A model generated the notes under the pieces. That model was not told where the DNA came from and made no database searches. It saw only the letters and a list, made by a program, of their open reading frames with translations. Positions 34,860-43,817 of a DNA stretch of 64,000 nt are shown one piece after another (the stretch's first letter is position 1; each line of letters begins with the position of its first letter). This stretch comes from Bifidobacterium stellenboschense. GTDB lineage: Bacteria; Actinomycetota; Actinomycetes; Actinomycetales; Bifidobacteriaceae. Location: assembly GCF_000741785.1 (NCBI RefSeq), contig NZ_JGZP01000011.1:1-64000 (forward strand). The letters are read 5' to 3'. The translations under genes were made by a program, and so were the position numbers.

Positions 34860-35612
34860 TCAGCTCACCTCCACGGTGGTCTTGCCGAGGTTCGCGTTCG
34901 TGGACCTCCAGACGGCATAGGAGACCGTGCCGCCGGACGCGTTCACGTGGTCGAACGTCTTGAGCAGGCCGAAGCCGCCCTCGAAGCCGCCGACCTTGAA
35001 CGTGGGCGTGCCCCACGAGGCGGGGAACGCGTAGTAGATGTACTGGCCCTCTCCCGCGGTCAGCGTGAACGATTTCGCGCGCGCGGTCGCGTATTCGCCG
35101 GTGGCCGCGTTGAGGACCGCGTCGGTCACGCCGTCCGCGTCGTAGGCTCCGGTGAACCAGTGGCGCTTGTCGTAGAACGTGACGCCCGCGGTGCGCGACG
35201 CGGTGGCCTTGCGCGCGTCGGTCGCGGTCAGCGTCCATGTCCTGTTCGCGGTCAGGTTCACGGCCTTCAGGGTGGTCCCCTTGCTGGCCGTGTCCTGCGC
35301 GTCCTTGTCGAGCGTCAGCGTGGCGGGCGTCTTGTTGACGCTCCATGCGAGCGTCACGTCGGCGACGGTCGCGCCGCGTTCCGCCTGCGACGGCGTGCAC
35401 GTGAACGCGGTGACGTTGATCTTCGAGTAGAGCGAGAGCGTGCCGTCCGCGGTGATGTCGAAGTCGCCGCCGGGCTTGACTATGCCCGCCTTGTCCGCGG
35501 TCGCGATGCCGCCGCCTTCGCCCTTCAACGCGAATTTGGCCTCGTTGGCCGCATCCTGTTTCTCCTTGAACCGGGCGAGCCGGTCGAGGTCGATGACCTT
35601 CGATTCAGCCAT
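34860..35612 (-). CDS. Tail fibre protein, beta-rich
   Basis: A 250-residue protein. The start MAESKVIDLDRLARFKEKQD matches the fibre-family N-terminus, followed by a KPGGDFDITADGTLSLYSK strand and an Ig-like or beta-sandwich body rich in Thr/Ala, ending in a segment with WRSTNANLGKTTVEV. Likely an adhesin or fibre tip. It overlaps the small gene upstream by 8 nt. Confidence 0.7.
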   Translation of the reverse strand: MAESKVIDLDRLARFKEKQDAANEAKFALKGEGGGIATADKAGIVKPGGDFDITADGTLSLYSKINVTAFTCTPSQAERGATVADVTLAWSVNKTPATLTLDKDAQDTASKGTTLKAVNLTANRTWTLTATDARKATASRTAGVTFYDKRHWFTGAYDADGVTDAVLNAATGEYATARAKSFTLTAGEGQYIYYAFPASWGTPTFKVGGFEGGFGLLKTFDHVNASGGTVSYAVWRSTNANLGKTTVEVS

Positions 35613-35763
35613 CGTGTTCCTCCTTATCTGTCGTGGTGGGTGGTTGGAACAGGTTGTCGATGTCTTGGTCGATCGCGTAGGTGATGTGCGTGCCGCCGGC
35701 GACGGTGTCCTCGACGACGAGCACCGTGTCCGAACAGGAGCATCCGTCGAGCGTGCGGATCAT
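35605..35763 (-). CDS. Small tail protein with DIDNLF tag
   Basis: A 52-residue protein (MIRTLDGCSCSDTVLV...ITYAIDQDIDNLFQPP). Two Cys near the start and the DIDNLF tag are the only recognisable features. Its ATG overlaps the upstream stop by 4 nt and its end overlaps the downstream fibre gene by 8 nt. Confidence 0.6.
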   Translation of the reverse strand: MIRTLDGCSCSDTVLVVEDTVAGGTHITYAIDQDIDNLFQPPTTTDKEEHDG

Positions 35764-36167
35764 GCGGCCTCCTTGCTGACGGCGGGTTCGACGAGCGCGA
35801 CGCCCGCCATGAACCGTGTGACCGTGCCGTCCGGGGCGGCGAGCAGCAGGTCGTAGCGGCACGTGCCCGGATCCATCGCGGTGGAGCGTTCCGGGTCGAT
35901 GGCGACGGTCACGTGGCCGGCCGCGTCCAATGCGACGAGGTCGCTCAGATCGGCTATGAGCTCGTCGTCGCGGCGCAATTGCATGCGCGCCGTCCAGCCG
36001 GTCAGGTCGACCGGGGTGAGCGTGCAGCCGGCATCGTCCGAGTCGGCGTCGTCCGTGGCGGTGTCGTCGCGGACGCGGCGCGCCCATTGGAGTCGGAACC
36101 GGTTGGACGCGCCGGCGATGATGATGAGGTCCGCGGCGAGCAGCGCGGCCCTTCCCAGCGTGGTCAT
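35760..36167 (-). CDS. Baseplate upper-protein-like domain
   Basis: A 135-residue protein with a beta-sandwich pattern: FRLQWARRV near 25, then PVDLTGWTARMQLR, LVALDAAGHVTVAIDP and CRYDLLLAAPDGTVTRFMAGV. This is like the N-terminal domain of BppU baseplate proteins that mounts receptor-binding proteins. A close relative lies at 36800. The ATG at 36167 has GCGAGGCGGAT before it. Confidence 0.62.
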   Translation of the reverse strand: MTTLGRAALLAADLIIIAGASNRFRLQWARRVRDDTATDDADSDDAGCTLTPVDLTGWTARMQLRRDDELIADLSDLVALDAAGHVTVAIDPERSTAMDPGTCRYDLLLAAPDGTVTRFMAGVALVEPAVSKEAA

Positions 36168-36180
36168 ATCCGCCTCGCTT

Positions 36181-36435
36181 TCACTGGGTGCGCCGCCACA
36201 CATGGGCGGCGGCGGACGGCAGACGCGCCCACGTGCCCCCGTAGAGGGTGCCGGGATCGGTGCCGGTGGTGTTGGCGATGAGGTCGCCGACCGGGTGGGC
36301 GCCCTTGTACAGGTCGGTGGGGCCGGGCACGGGCCCGGTTTCCCCGGTCTCGCCCTTCTCCCCTTGGATGCCCCGCGGGCCCTCGTCGCCCTTCGGGCCC
36401 TTCACGTTGCCGAGCAGGATGCGTTTGGTCGCCAT
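36181..36435 (-). CDS. Collagen-like tail protein with GGxW domain
   Basis: An 84-residue protein: RILLGNVKGPKGDEGPRG begins a short Gly-X-Y collagen-like rod (about residues 11-36), followed by the PVGDLIANTTGTDPGTLYGGTW domain also seen twice in the gene at 33643. Probably a trimeric fibre piece. Confidence 0.68.
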   Translation of the reverse strand: MATKRILLGNVKGPKGDEGPRGIQGEKGETGETGPVPGPTDLYKGAHPVGDLIANTTGTDPGTLYGGTWARLPSAAAHVWRRTQ

Positions 36436-36438
36436 GGG

Positions 36439-36786
36439 CTAGTCTCCTTCCGTGGTGTTGGTGGCGTCGTCGAAGTCGTAGTAGAGGCTGCCGGTCGCCG
36501 CGTCGTACTCGAACGGGGGCGGCGTGTTCGTGTCGTCGTAGTAGGCGTACAGGTTCCCGGCAGGGTCGACGGCGAGCATGTACAGGCCGTTGACCTGCGT
36601 GGCGATGCCGCTTTCGCCCTGCGGGCCCTGCGGGCCTTCCGGGCCACGCTCGCCTTTGGGGCCCTGGATGCCCTGTTCGCCGCGCGGGCCGCGGTCGCCG
36701 GTGTCGCCCTTCTCGCCCTGCGGCCCCTGCCTGCCCTGCGGGCCGGGGATGCCGACGGTCTTCCTGTCGATGATCTGGTCGGCCAT
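36439..36786 (-). CDS. Collagen-like tail fibre protein
   Basis: A 115-residue protein with about 16 Gly-X-Y triplets (residues 13-60, [19 protein letters not shown] and so on), then a beta-rich C-terminus with [12 protein letters not shown]. Collagen-like stalks of this kind trimerise. The short repeats also offer a route for recombination with the neighbouring gene. Confidence 0.7.
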   Translation of the reverse strand: MADQIIDRKTVGIPGPQGRQGPQGEKGDTGDRGPRGEQGIQGPKGERGPEGPQGPQGESGIATQVNGLYMLAVDPAGNLYAYYDDTNTPPPFEYDAATGSLYYDFDDATNTTEGD

Positions 36787-36799
36787 GGGAGTCTCCTTT

Positions 36800-37159
36800 C
36801 TAGAGTTCGAGGTGGTAGTGGCCCCAGCCGAGCAGCTCCACGCCGCCCGACAGGGGGTTCCGGGCGGTGAGCCGCCATTCGCCGTCCGTGCGTCCCGCCC
36901 ACTCGTCGCCGTCGAACGTGCCGGGGGCGAGCATGACCGCGGCCACGCCCCGCGAGTCGAGGCTCACGTCGTCGGTCTCGAACCACACGTCGCCCAGCGG
37001 GCCGCTCATGCGGAACACGCCGGTCCAGCCGTCCATGTCGACCGGCCGGTAGCCTTGTCCGTCGCCCGCGTCCTGCGTCCACTGGACGCCGACGCGTTCG
37101 GATACGCCGCGGTGCAGGAGGATGTCGCCGCGGCCGACGTTCTGCGTGATGGTGGTCAT
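36800..37159 (-). CDS. Baseplate-type beta-sandwich protein
   Basis: A 119-residue protein with [24 protein letters not shown] and a C-terminus [23 protein letters not shown]; the layout parallels the gene at 35760. Likely a BppU-like assembly domain. Confidence 0.6.
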   Translation of the reverse strand: MTTITQNVGRGDILLHRGVSERVGVQWTQDAGDGQGYRPVDMDGWTGVFRMSGPLGDVWFETDDVSLDSRGVAAVMLAPGTFDGDEWAGRTDGEWRLTARNPLSGGVELLGWGHYHLEL

Positions 37160-37176
37160 CGTGTTCCCCTTTCCGT

Positions 37177-37671
37177 CTAGATGCTCGGAGGCGTCATCGG
37201 CTTGTAGCCGGACACGTAGCTGCTGATCGAGCCGAACTGCAGGTAGCAGTAGTTGAGCGCGGTCTTGATCTTCCCGTAGTTCGACTGGACGCCGGCGAGC
37301 GCGGATTGGATGGATTGTTGCTGCGCGTTGATCGTGTTCTGCTGGGCTTGTAGGGAGGATTGCTGGGATTGGAGCGTGGATTGCATCGATCTGATGTTGT
37401 TGACCGCGTCCTGGAGTCGGTTGACGGTGTCGTTGAGCGTGTTCTGCTGGGATTGGAGTGTGGCGAGCATGCTCGCGAGCTGCTTCTGCTGCTCCTCCAG
37501 CTGCTGTTGCTGGCGTTTGAGTTCGGCGGTGATCTCCTGGAGTTTGCGGGTGATCTGGCCGAGTTCGGTGCCGGTGGGCCGGTTGGCCTCCATGTTCGCG
37601 GCGTCGCGTTCGCGTTCGCGCCGCTGCTGGTTCGCGAACGGGTCCAGGCGGCCCGGCTTGTACAAGCCCAT
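37177..37671 (-). CDS. Coiled-coil tail protein
   Basis: A 164-residue protein. After a basic N-terminus ([23 protein letters not shown]) comes a long Gln-rich heptad region (about 40-140, [15 protein letters not shown] and [14 protein letters not shown] repeats) and a short C-terminal globular part with [18 protein letters not shown]. Coiled-coil trimer spacers of this kind connect fibre to baseplate. Stop of the upstream gene overlaps by 1 nt. Confidence 0.65.
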   Translation of the reverse strand: MGLYKPGRLDPFANQQRRERERDAANMEANRPTGTELGQITRKLQEITAELKRQQQQLEEQQKQLASMLATLQSQQNTLNDTVNRLQDAVNNIRSMQSTLQSQQSSLQAQQNTINAQQQSIQSALAGVQSNYGKIKTALNYCYLQFGSISSYVSGYKPMTPPSI

Positions 37672-38810
37672 CACGTCCTCCTTCTGGCCTGCAGGGTGAT
37701 CCAGTCCGAGTCGGCGGAGCCGGACACGTCGGTGATCTTCAACGCGAACGACCGGTCGCCGAGCAGCAGGTCGCTGATGCGCACGTCCATGTGGTCGCCC
37801 ACGTGCATGTCCCATTCCTCGCCGGCCTTCAGGGCGAACGACTCCGAATCCCGGTCGCCGGCGGCGAGCTGACTGGCGGCGTATGCCTGCAATGTGGCGA
37901 GGATGCTGACGGTGGTGTGGCTTTTGTCGGCCGTCTGCATGACGGGCCAGCCCTGGGCGGTGAGGGTCGAGCCTTTGCGGCGGGCCATGACGGTCTTGTC
38001 GTCGTCCTTGCCGCCGGCCGCCCACACGTCGGTCGTCAGGGGCGCCCCGTCCTCCCCGTATTTGGTGAAGTAGCAGCGTTGGCCGGGGGCGGCGGCGTTC
38101 ATCCGCCATTCGTGGTCCACGATCTCGCGTGCGGATTGGAGGAGGAATTCGAGCCGGTCGCCCGCGTCCGATTGTATGACGCGTGGCGTGAACCGGATCT
38201 CGTCGCCGTCCTCCAGTCCGGCGAGGTCGCTGAGCCGGTCGGCCGTGGTGGCGAGGTCGTAGCCGCCGTAGTTGCGTTCGTAGGTGCCGCCCGTCACGGC
38301 GGGCAATGCGATGGGCAGCGCGCCCCATTTCATGGCTTCGGCGACGAGCCCGCGCGCGATGTCCGAGTAGCTGCCGGTCAGGTGGAGGAGCCAGTCGCCG
38401 GCGGGATGCTCGTCGTCGACGAGCACGTCCCCGTCCCGGAAGCTCCGGTCGAGGTTGTGGTTCAATACGAGGCGGCGGCCGAGCAGCGTCCATCCGCCGC
38501 CGCACGACAGGCTGAGCCTGCGGGCCACGGGATCCCATTCGCGGGAGGTGACGGGTCCCGCGTGCTTGACCATGCCGGGGCCGCGCTGCACGCTGAGGAT
38601 GACGCGCCACGGGCGCAGCATGGCGTACACGCCCACGCCGGCCTCGTCCATGCGCTCCGTGACCTCGTTCAAGACGATGTCCACGCTCATCGAACCGGGC
38701 TCCGAGATGGAGTCCGACCACGAGCACGCCGTGTAGGGGATGCGCGCCAGATGCCTGCCGGTGGTGATGTCCCACGCGTGCACGGTCAGCGCGGCCAGCC
38801 GGTCCGTCAT
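37671..38810 (-). CDS. Minor tail protein / Tal-like (ReqiPepy6 Gp37-like)
   Basis: A 379-residue protein following Dit in the tail operon. The start LTVHAWDITTGRHLARIPYTACSWSD and SREWDPVARRLSLSCGGGW are like the Gp37-type minor tail proteins of actinophages. The order (tape measure, Dit, this gene, fibres) fits a baseplate hub protein. Confidence 0.72.
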   Translation of the reverse strand: MTDRLAALTVHAWDITTGRHLARIPYTACSWSDSISEPGSMSVDIVLNEVTERMDEAGVGVYAMLRPWRVILSVQRGPGMVKHAGPVTSREWDPVARRLSLSCGGGWTLLGRRLVLNHNLDRSFRDGDVLVDDEHPAGDWLLHLTGSYSDIARGLVAEAMKWGALPIALPAVTGGTYERNYGGYDLATTADRLSDLAGLEDGDEIRFTPRVIQSDAGDRLEFLLQSAREIVDHEWRMNAAAPGQRCYFTKYGEDGAPLTTDVWAAGGKDDDKTVMARRKGSTLTAQGWPVMQTADKSHTTVSILATLQAYAASQLAAGDRDSESFALKAGEEWDMHVGDHMDVRISDLLLGDRSFALKITDVSGSADSDWITLQARRRT

Positions 38811-38814
38811 GCTC

Positions 38815-39552
38815 TCACCTCCATGCGGGGCTCACGGTCATGCTGATGTCCGGGCTGCCCGCCTGCGCGACCGTCAGGTCCCAGGCGCCCGGCGGTATCT
38901 GGAACGCGTCGTCGTGCGACACGGTCCCCTGCGAGGGGATCATGTCGGTGAAGTCCAGTTCCAAGGGGGCGGCCGCGCCCTTCCACGAGACGCGCCTGCC
39001 CTGGAACGTGATGTCGAAGCTCGTCGCCCCCGTCGAGCGCAGCAGCGGCCATGAGGGCGCGTTGCCCGCGTTCGCCACGTGGATGAGCCCCGCCTTGTAC
39101 TGGCGCCACACGACCGGCCGCCCGTACTTGAACGGGTCCGGGCAGCTGATGACGAGCGTGAACCGGAACGCGTGCTCCGTGGCGAACATGCTCGGCTCCG
39201 GGTCGTCCGCGAGGAAGCCCGTGACCGAACGCGCGCCGGCCGCGTCGTGCACCGTGACCGTCAACGGCAGGCAGGCGAGCGCGCACACGCGGTCCCGGAG
39301 ATGCGCGGTCTCGACGGCGCTCAGGCCGGCGGCGGCCCCCTTGACGGTGAGCGTGCGGCTGGCGCTGGTGAGGCGGCTGGGCCAGTAGCCGCCGTCGCGT
39401 TGGGGGACGCTGGTGGCGCTCTCGTTGGGTTTGGGGGTGCCGTACCAGCCGTCGAGACCGTCCTGGACGAGCCATATGTTGCCGCGGTCGCCGGTGCGCG
39501 TGGCCGTCAGGACGAGCGGTTCGACGCCGTCGGCGGTGATGTCGATGCGCAC
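38815..39552 (-). CDS. Distal tail protein (Dit-like)
   Basis: A 245-residue protein directly after the tape measure gene. YGTPKPNESATSVPQRDGGY near 37, RDRVCAL, and the PDPFKYG junction near 145 are typical of distal tail proteins, whose N-terminal ring domain is followed by a galectin-like domain. It would form the ring between tail tube and tip. Confidence 0.78.
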   Translation of the reverse strand: MRIDITADGVEPLVLTATRTGDRGNIWLVQDGLDGWYGTPKPNESATSVPQRDGGYWPSRLTSASRTLTVKGAAAGLSAVETAHLRDRVCALACLPLTVTVHDAAGARSVTGFLADDPEPSMFATEHAFRFTLVISCPDPFKYGRPVVWRQYKAGLIHVANAGNAPSWPLLRSTGATSFDITFQGRRVSWKGAAAPLELDFTDMIPSQGTVSHDDAFQIPPGAWDLTVAQAGSPDISMTVSPAWR

Positions 39553-39580
39553 GTGTCATCTCCTTCCCATGGTTCCGGGG

Positions 39581-42010
39581 TCAGCCCCACGCGTTGACGG
39601 CGGCCTCGGTGCGCGCGCCGAACATGGCGAACAGCACGTCCGGGTCGGTGCCCGACGCGTCGATGCTGACCTGCACGTTGGTGTTGCGGGGTTGGATGGC
39701 GGTGTTGCGGAGGCCGTCGGCGCCGCCGGTCATGCCGCCTGTGAGCGAGTAGTCGGTGGGCGTGGGTGTGAGGCGGGCGTTGATGGCGGCCATGCTGCCG
39801 CCGATCGCGTCGAGCGCGGTGGGTGTGGCGGCGGTGATGCCTTCGGCGAGGCCGGTGACGATGGCGCGGCCCGAGTAGGGTGTCCAGCCGTGTCCGGAGA
39901 ACGGGCCCTGTTTGGCGGGCGAGTGCGGGATGAACGAGGCGATCTTGTCGAGCACGCCCTTGACCGCGTCCCCGGCCTTGCCGGCCATGCTGGTGATGCC
40001 GTCGGCGAGGCCCTTGATGATGGCGGCGCCCGCGTCTTTCAGCCAGGTGCCGGCGCCGGAGAAGAATCCGGTGATCTTGTCCTTGATGCCGGACACGGTG
40101 TTTACCACGTTGTCGATGCCGGTGGAGGCGGCGGATTTGATGCCGTCCCAGATGCCGGAGAAGAACGTGCCGATGGCGGTCCATGCGGCGTTCCATGCGC
40201 CGGACAGGACGGCGACGCCGCTGTCGATGGCTCCGGTGACGTAGGCGACGGCGGTGGAGGCGATGCCCTTGATGTACTCCCAGATGCCGGAGAACACGGT
40301 CTGGATGCCTTGCCATGCCATGCCCCAATTGCCGGTGAACACGCCGGTGATGAACGTGATGACGCCGGTGAGGACGGTGATGATGCCGTTGATGGTGGTC
40401 ATGACGCCTTGGATGACGGGCATCATGTTCGTCATGATGGTCTGGGCGACGCTCGTGACGATGGGCAGTATCTGCTGGATGGCGGAGAGCAGCGGGGGCA
40501 GCACCGAGGAGACGAACTGGGAGACCGCGTCGAACAGGGGCGTGACGGCGGGCAGTATCGTGGACACGAACATGTCGGCCAGCTGCTGGATGGTCGGCAG
40601 GAGGCCTCGCACCGTGTCGGCGACCTGTCCGATGATGCTCTGGATGGTCGGCATGTTCGCCTGGATGACGCCGGCCAGCTGGTTGACGAACTGCATGACC
40701 GGCGGGCCGACCTCGCTGACGAGGCCGGACACTGTGTCGCCGATCTGGGAGAACACGTCGCCGAACAGTTTGCCGATCGTGGCGAACGCGGGGCTGACCG
40801 ACGCGGCCACTCCCGTCCACATGTCCACGAACTGGGCGGCGAACGGGGCGATGGCGCCGACGATGTCGGACACGGCGGACACGATGCCGCCGAACGCGTC
40901 CGAGAATCCGGAGGCGAGGTTCCCGTAGTATTCGCCGAGGTTGCCGGCGATGTCGGGAAGGAGCGGCTGGATGATGCTCCACGCGTTCCGCAACGGGGCG
41001 AACGCGTCCGTGAACGCCTGCATGAGGCCGTCCGGGCTGAACGCGTCCTTGAACTCGCTCAGGAAGCTGTCGCCGATGTTCCGCGCGGCGTTGCCGATGG
41101 ACGGGAGCGCCCCGGCCATCGCGTCGGTCGCCGAGGTCAGCGCGTCGGCGGCCGCGCCCATGGTGCCGGTGATGGCGGGTTTGAGGAAGTCGAGGAACGT
41201 GCTGCCGAGTTTGACGGCGGCGGCTTCGAGGTTGCCGGTGGCGCCTTCGATGGTGGTGGCGGACGTGGCCGCGTTCTTGGCGACGTCGCTCATGCCGAGT
41301 TGGAGGAGCGCGTCGTTGAATTCCTGGGCGGTGATCTCGCCTTTGGCCATGGCGTCGCGGAAGTCGCCGGTGTAGGCGCCCGCGTTCTTCATGGCGTCCT
41401 GGAGGCGTCCGGCCGCGCCGGGGATGGCGTCGGTGAGCTGGTTCCAGTTCTCGGTGGTGAGTTTGCCGGCGCCGGCGGTCTGCGTCAACGCCATGGCGAC
41501 GCTTTTGAATTCGTTGGAGCCGCCGCCGGCGACGGCGGTGAGGTTGCCGGCCGCTTCGGCGAGCTTGTCGTAGTTGGGTACGCCGTTGGCGGCCAGTTGG
41601 GCGGTGGTGTTGCGGATGTCGGCGAGGCCGAACACGGTCTTGTCGGCGTATTCCTGCGTGGAGGCGGTGAGCTTCTTGATTTCCGCGGTGCTTACGCCGG
41701 CGAAGTCGAGCGTGCTGGCGAACTTCTGCGCCGAGTCGGATGCTTCGACGATCTGGGAGCTGAGGCCGGCGAACGCGTCGAGCGCGGTGGAGGCGACGGA
41801 TTGGGCGATGCCGGCGACCACGCCGAGCTTCGTGCCCAGGCCGGAGCTGATCTTGGAGCCGAAGCCGGCGGAGAAGCCGCCGCCAGCCTCGTCGCCGGCC
41901 TTCTGGCCGGTGCTTTTGGCGGGGCCGGCGAACGCGCTTTCGATGGCCTTGCCGACGCCCTTCATCGAGGGGACGATCTGCACGTATGCCTGGGCGAGCT
42001 GGTAGGCCAT
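39581..42010 (-). CDS. Tail tape measure protein
   Basis: An 809-residue protein, the longest in the prophage. The start MAYQLAQAYVQIVPSMKGV and FGLADIRNTTAQLAANG are the TP901-type tape-measure N-terminus. Long helical and hydrophobic stretches in the middle (about 540-640) and a conserved SPAKQGPFSGHGWTPYSGRAI motif near 690 complete it. At about 1.5 angstrom per residue this implies a tail of roughly 120 nm. Confidence 0.9.
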   Translation of the reverse strand: MAYQLAQAYVQIVPSMKGVGKAIESAFAGPAKSTGQKAGDEAGGGFSAGFGSKISSGLGTKLGVVAGIAQSVASTALDAFAGLSSQIVEASDSAQKFASTLDFAGVSTAEIKKLTASTQEYADKTVFGLADIRNTTAQLAANGVPNYDKLAEAAGNLTAVAGGGSNEFKSVAMALTQTAGAGKLTTENWNQLTDAIPGAAGRLQDAMKNAGAYTGDFRDAMAKGEITAQEFNDALLQLGMSDVAKNAATSATTIEGATGNLEAAAVKLGSTFLDFLKPAITGTMGAAADALTSATDAMAGALPSIGNAARNIGDSFLSEFKDAFSPDGLMQAFTDAFAPLRNAWSIIQPLLPDIAGNLGEYYGNLASGFSDAFGGIVSAVSDIVGAIAPFAAQFVDMWTGVAASVSPAFATIGKLFGDVFSQIGDTVSGLVSEVGPPVMQFVNQLAGVIQANMPTIQSIIGQVADTVRGLLPTIQQLADMFVSTILPAVTPLFDAVSQFVSSVLPPLLSAIQQILPIVTSVAQTIMTNMMPVIQGVMTTINGIITVLTGVITFITGVFTGNWGMAWQGIQTVFSGIWEYIKGIASTAVAYVTGAIDSGVAVLSGAWNAAWTAIGTFFSGIWDGIKSAASTGIDNVVNTVSGIKDKITGFFSGAGTWLKDAGAAIIKGLADGITSMAGKAGDAVKGVLDKIASFIPHSPAKQGPFSGHGWTPYSGRAIVTGLAEGITAATPTALDAIGGSMAAINARLTPTPTDYSLTGGMTGGADGLRNTAIQPRNTNVQVSIDASGTDPDVLFAMFGARTEAAVNAWG

Positions 42011-42028
42011 GTCGGCTCCTCTCTTCGG

Positions 42029-42834
42029 TTATTCGCCGTCGCCGGCGGGGTGGGGACGGTAGGCTCGCGCGGTCACGTCCTCGAAGCGTTGGGCGCGGAA
42101 CCGTTCGAATTCGGCCACGGTCATCGGTTCGGGGCGTATCGTGCGCGTCGGTCTGCCGTCCGCGTCGCGGTCGCGGGGTTCATGCGTCGCGGCGTCGCGG
42201 CGTGCGGCGGTGCCGGGGCGGGGCAGGGGGTCGGGCCTGTCGCCGCGTTTGCGTGGGTCGTTGTTGGCCCACATCCACAGGTTGAGCTGGTCGACCTGCG
42301 CGGCGAGCAGGTATTCGGCGGTCGTCCAGGCGCGCGGCGAGTCGAGCCGCCGCCACACCATGCTTCCGTCGGGCAGGTTCGCCGCGAGGTCCGCGTAGTC
42401 GAGGGGGCGTATGCCGCCCGCCCATAGGGTTGCGGGGTCGAGCCCGTACACGCGCCGCATGTCCGCCCCGAGCGCGTCGGGGCATTCGTGCAGCAGGTGT
42501 ACGAGCGTCAGGAGTTTGGGGCGAGCTTGCCCATGAGGTCGCCGAGGAACGCGCCCACCTTCTCCAGGGGGATGCGGCCCGTGTCCGGGTCGCGCAGCGC
42601 GTCCTTGGCCGGCTTGTACGAGGGGCCGAGGATCCGCATGAGGAACGGGACGATGGCGAGCGCGTCCGAATCGTCGCCGCCGTCCTCGTCGGCGGATTGG
42701 ATGCGGTAGAGCATTTCGAGGACGTCGAGGTCGTCGAACACGTCGGGGTCGACGGTGACGGTCACGTCCTGCACGGTGACGGTGCGGGGCCCTTTCTTGG
42801 GCTTGTGGTCCTGCGGTTGCTTCGGCGTGCTCAC
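42029..42834 (-). CDS. Tail assembly chaperone G-T fusion via -1 frameshift
   Basis: A predicted frameshift product of about 268 residues. The zero-frame gene at 42508-42834 carries the slippery heptamer C CCA AAC (plus strand 42514-42520) two codons before its TGA. Slipping back one base gives CTC CTG ACG and continues without a stop into the downstream frame to 42029 (LLTLVHLLHECPDALGAD then MRRVYGLDP). The second part (DPATLWAGGIRPLDYADLA, EYLLAAQVDQLNLWMW) resembles the DUF5361-type partner. Siphophages use such a fusion to guide tape measure folding. An independent start at ATG 42458-42460 is possible. Confidence 0.72.
42508..42834 (-). CDS. Tail assembly chaperone G
   Basis: A 108-residue acidic protein between the major tail protein and the tape measure gene. 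It has a TVTVDPDVFDDLDVLEMLYRIQ start and a conserved end FLGDLMGKLAPNS. The start is GTG 42832-42834, overlapping the upstream stop as GTGA. Position and size fit gene G of the lambda G/T pair. Confidence 0.75.
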   Translation of the reverse strand: MSTPKQPQDHKPKKGPRTVTVQDVTVTVDPDVFDDLDVLEMLYRIQSADEDGGDDSDALAIVPFLMRILGPSYKPAKDALRDPDTGRIPLEKVGAFLGDLMGKLAPNS

Positions 42835-43430
42835 TGCTGGCCCTCCTTGCCGTCGCCGGTGGTGTCGCCGGTGGCGGGCTTCGAGATGTATTCGATGCTG
42901 GTGACGCCGTCGCCCATGTCGTTGAGCGCGCAGGTCACGTCGTAGGCGGATGCGTCGCCGGCGTGTTCCTGGCGGTCGCCGAATTCGGCGCGGGAGGCGA
43001 GGCCGGCCACGAAGCGGTCGAGCACGCCGCCGGTCTTGACGAGTTCGAACACGAGGCGGAACGTCTCGTCGGACGGCATGGAGTGCTTGATGGTCATCTG
43101 CTTGTCCGCGCCGTCGACGTTGTCCGTGTTGTAGCGGAGTTTGGCGGCTTCGGCGCGGAGTACTTCGAGGAGCACGAATTGGGCGGATTCCGCGTAGCTG
43201 CTGATGACCTTGAGGACGGTGCTGCCGTTCGCGTCCTTGACTTCGGTGTTGTCGGTGTCGGTGGACAGGGTGACGCCGTCCTCGTTCAAATAGCCGAGCA
43301 GCTTGTAGTCGGCGGGCAGCGGGGTGGTCGCGTCCGTGGGCAGGGGTGCGGTCGACGGCGCCCAGTACGCGTATCCGCCGATCTTGAACTTGCCGAGGCT
43401 GACGTTGGTCGCGTCGTTCGTTTCGGCCAT
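42831..43430 (-). CDS. Major tail (tube) protein
   Basis: A 199-residue protein with beta-strands and an acidic C-terminal tail. NVSLGKFKIGGYAYWAP and the GYLNEDGVTLSTDTDN segment, then a late TSIEYISKPATG, fit siphophage tube proteins. It is placed right after the head-tail connector genes and before the chaperones. Confidence 0.8.
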   Translation of the reverse strand: MAETNDATNVSLGKFKIGGYAYWAPSTAPLPTDATTPLPADYKLLGYLNEDGVTLSTDTDNTEVKDANGSTVLKVISSYAESAQFVLLEVLRAEAAKLRYNTDNVDGADKQMTIKHSMPSDETFRLVFELVKTGGVLDRFVAGLASRAEFGDRQEHAGDASAYDVTCALNDMGDGVTSIEYISKPATGDTTGDGKEGQQ

Positions 43431-43445
43431 GATGGGTTTCCTTCC

Positions 43446-43817
43446 TTACAGGTTCACCTTGATGGTGGGTTGGATGAGTATCTGGTAGCGGGGCCGTCCG
43501 TCGGGGGCGGGGAAATGGGTCATGCCTGTCACGTCCACGTCGGCGACCGGGTCGAGTTCGACGAGCCGTTTGAGGCGGGGCAGGACGAGGCGTGTGGCCG
43601 TGTCGGCGACCTCGTAGGATGAGGTGCCCCATACTTGGACGGCGACGAGGGGGAGGCTGCGGAACCATTCCTCCGTGCCGCCGGTGCGTTCGACGGTGAT
43701 GAACCGGGTGGGGCGGGCGGCGGTCGAGGCGGCGGGCACGTCCATCGACGCGGGCCAGTCCTTGAGTTCCGGGTCGGCGTTCAGCCAGTCGATGACGGTC
43801 TTCTCCACGGGTTCCAT
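43446..43817 (-). CDS. Tail terminator-like protein
   Basis: A 123-residue protein: VEKTVIDWLNADPEL, RFITVERTGGTEEW, LPLVAVQVWGTSS and a C-terminal YQILIQPTIKVNL. This is the alpha-beta pattern of Gp17-type tail-completion proteins, which cap the tube at its head end. Overlaps the upstream stop by 1 nt. Confidence 0.68.
   Translation of the reverse strand: MEPVEKTVIDWLNADPELKDWPASMDVPAASTAARPTRFITVERTGGTEEWFRSLPLVAVQVWGTSSYEVADTATRLVLPRLKRLVELDPVADVDVTGMTHFPAPDGRPRYQILIQPTIKVNL

Noticed and set aside
36181..36786. Diversity-generating retroelement or invertase-driven fibre switching
   Set aside because: No reverse transcriptase, no template/variable repeat pair and no recombinase gene within the window near the fibres.
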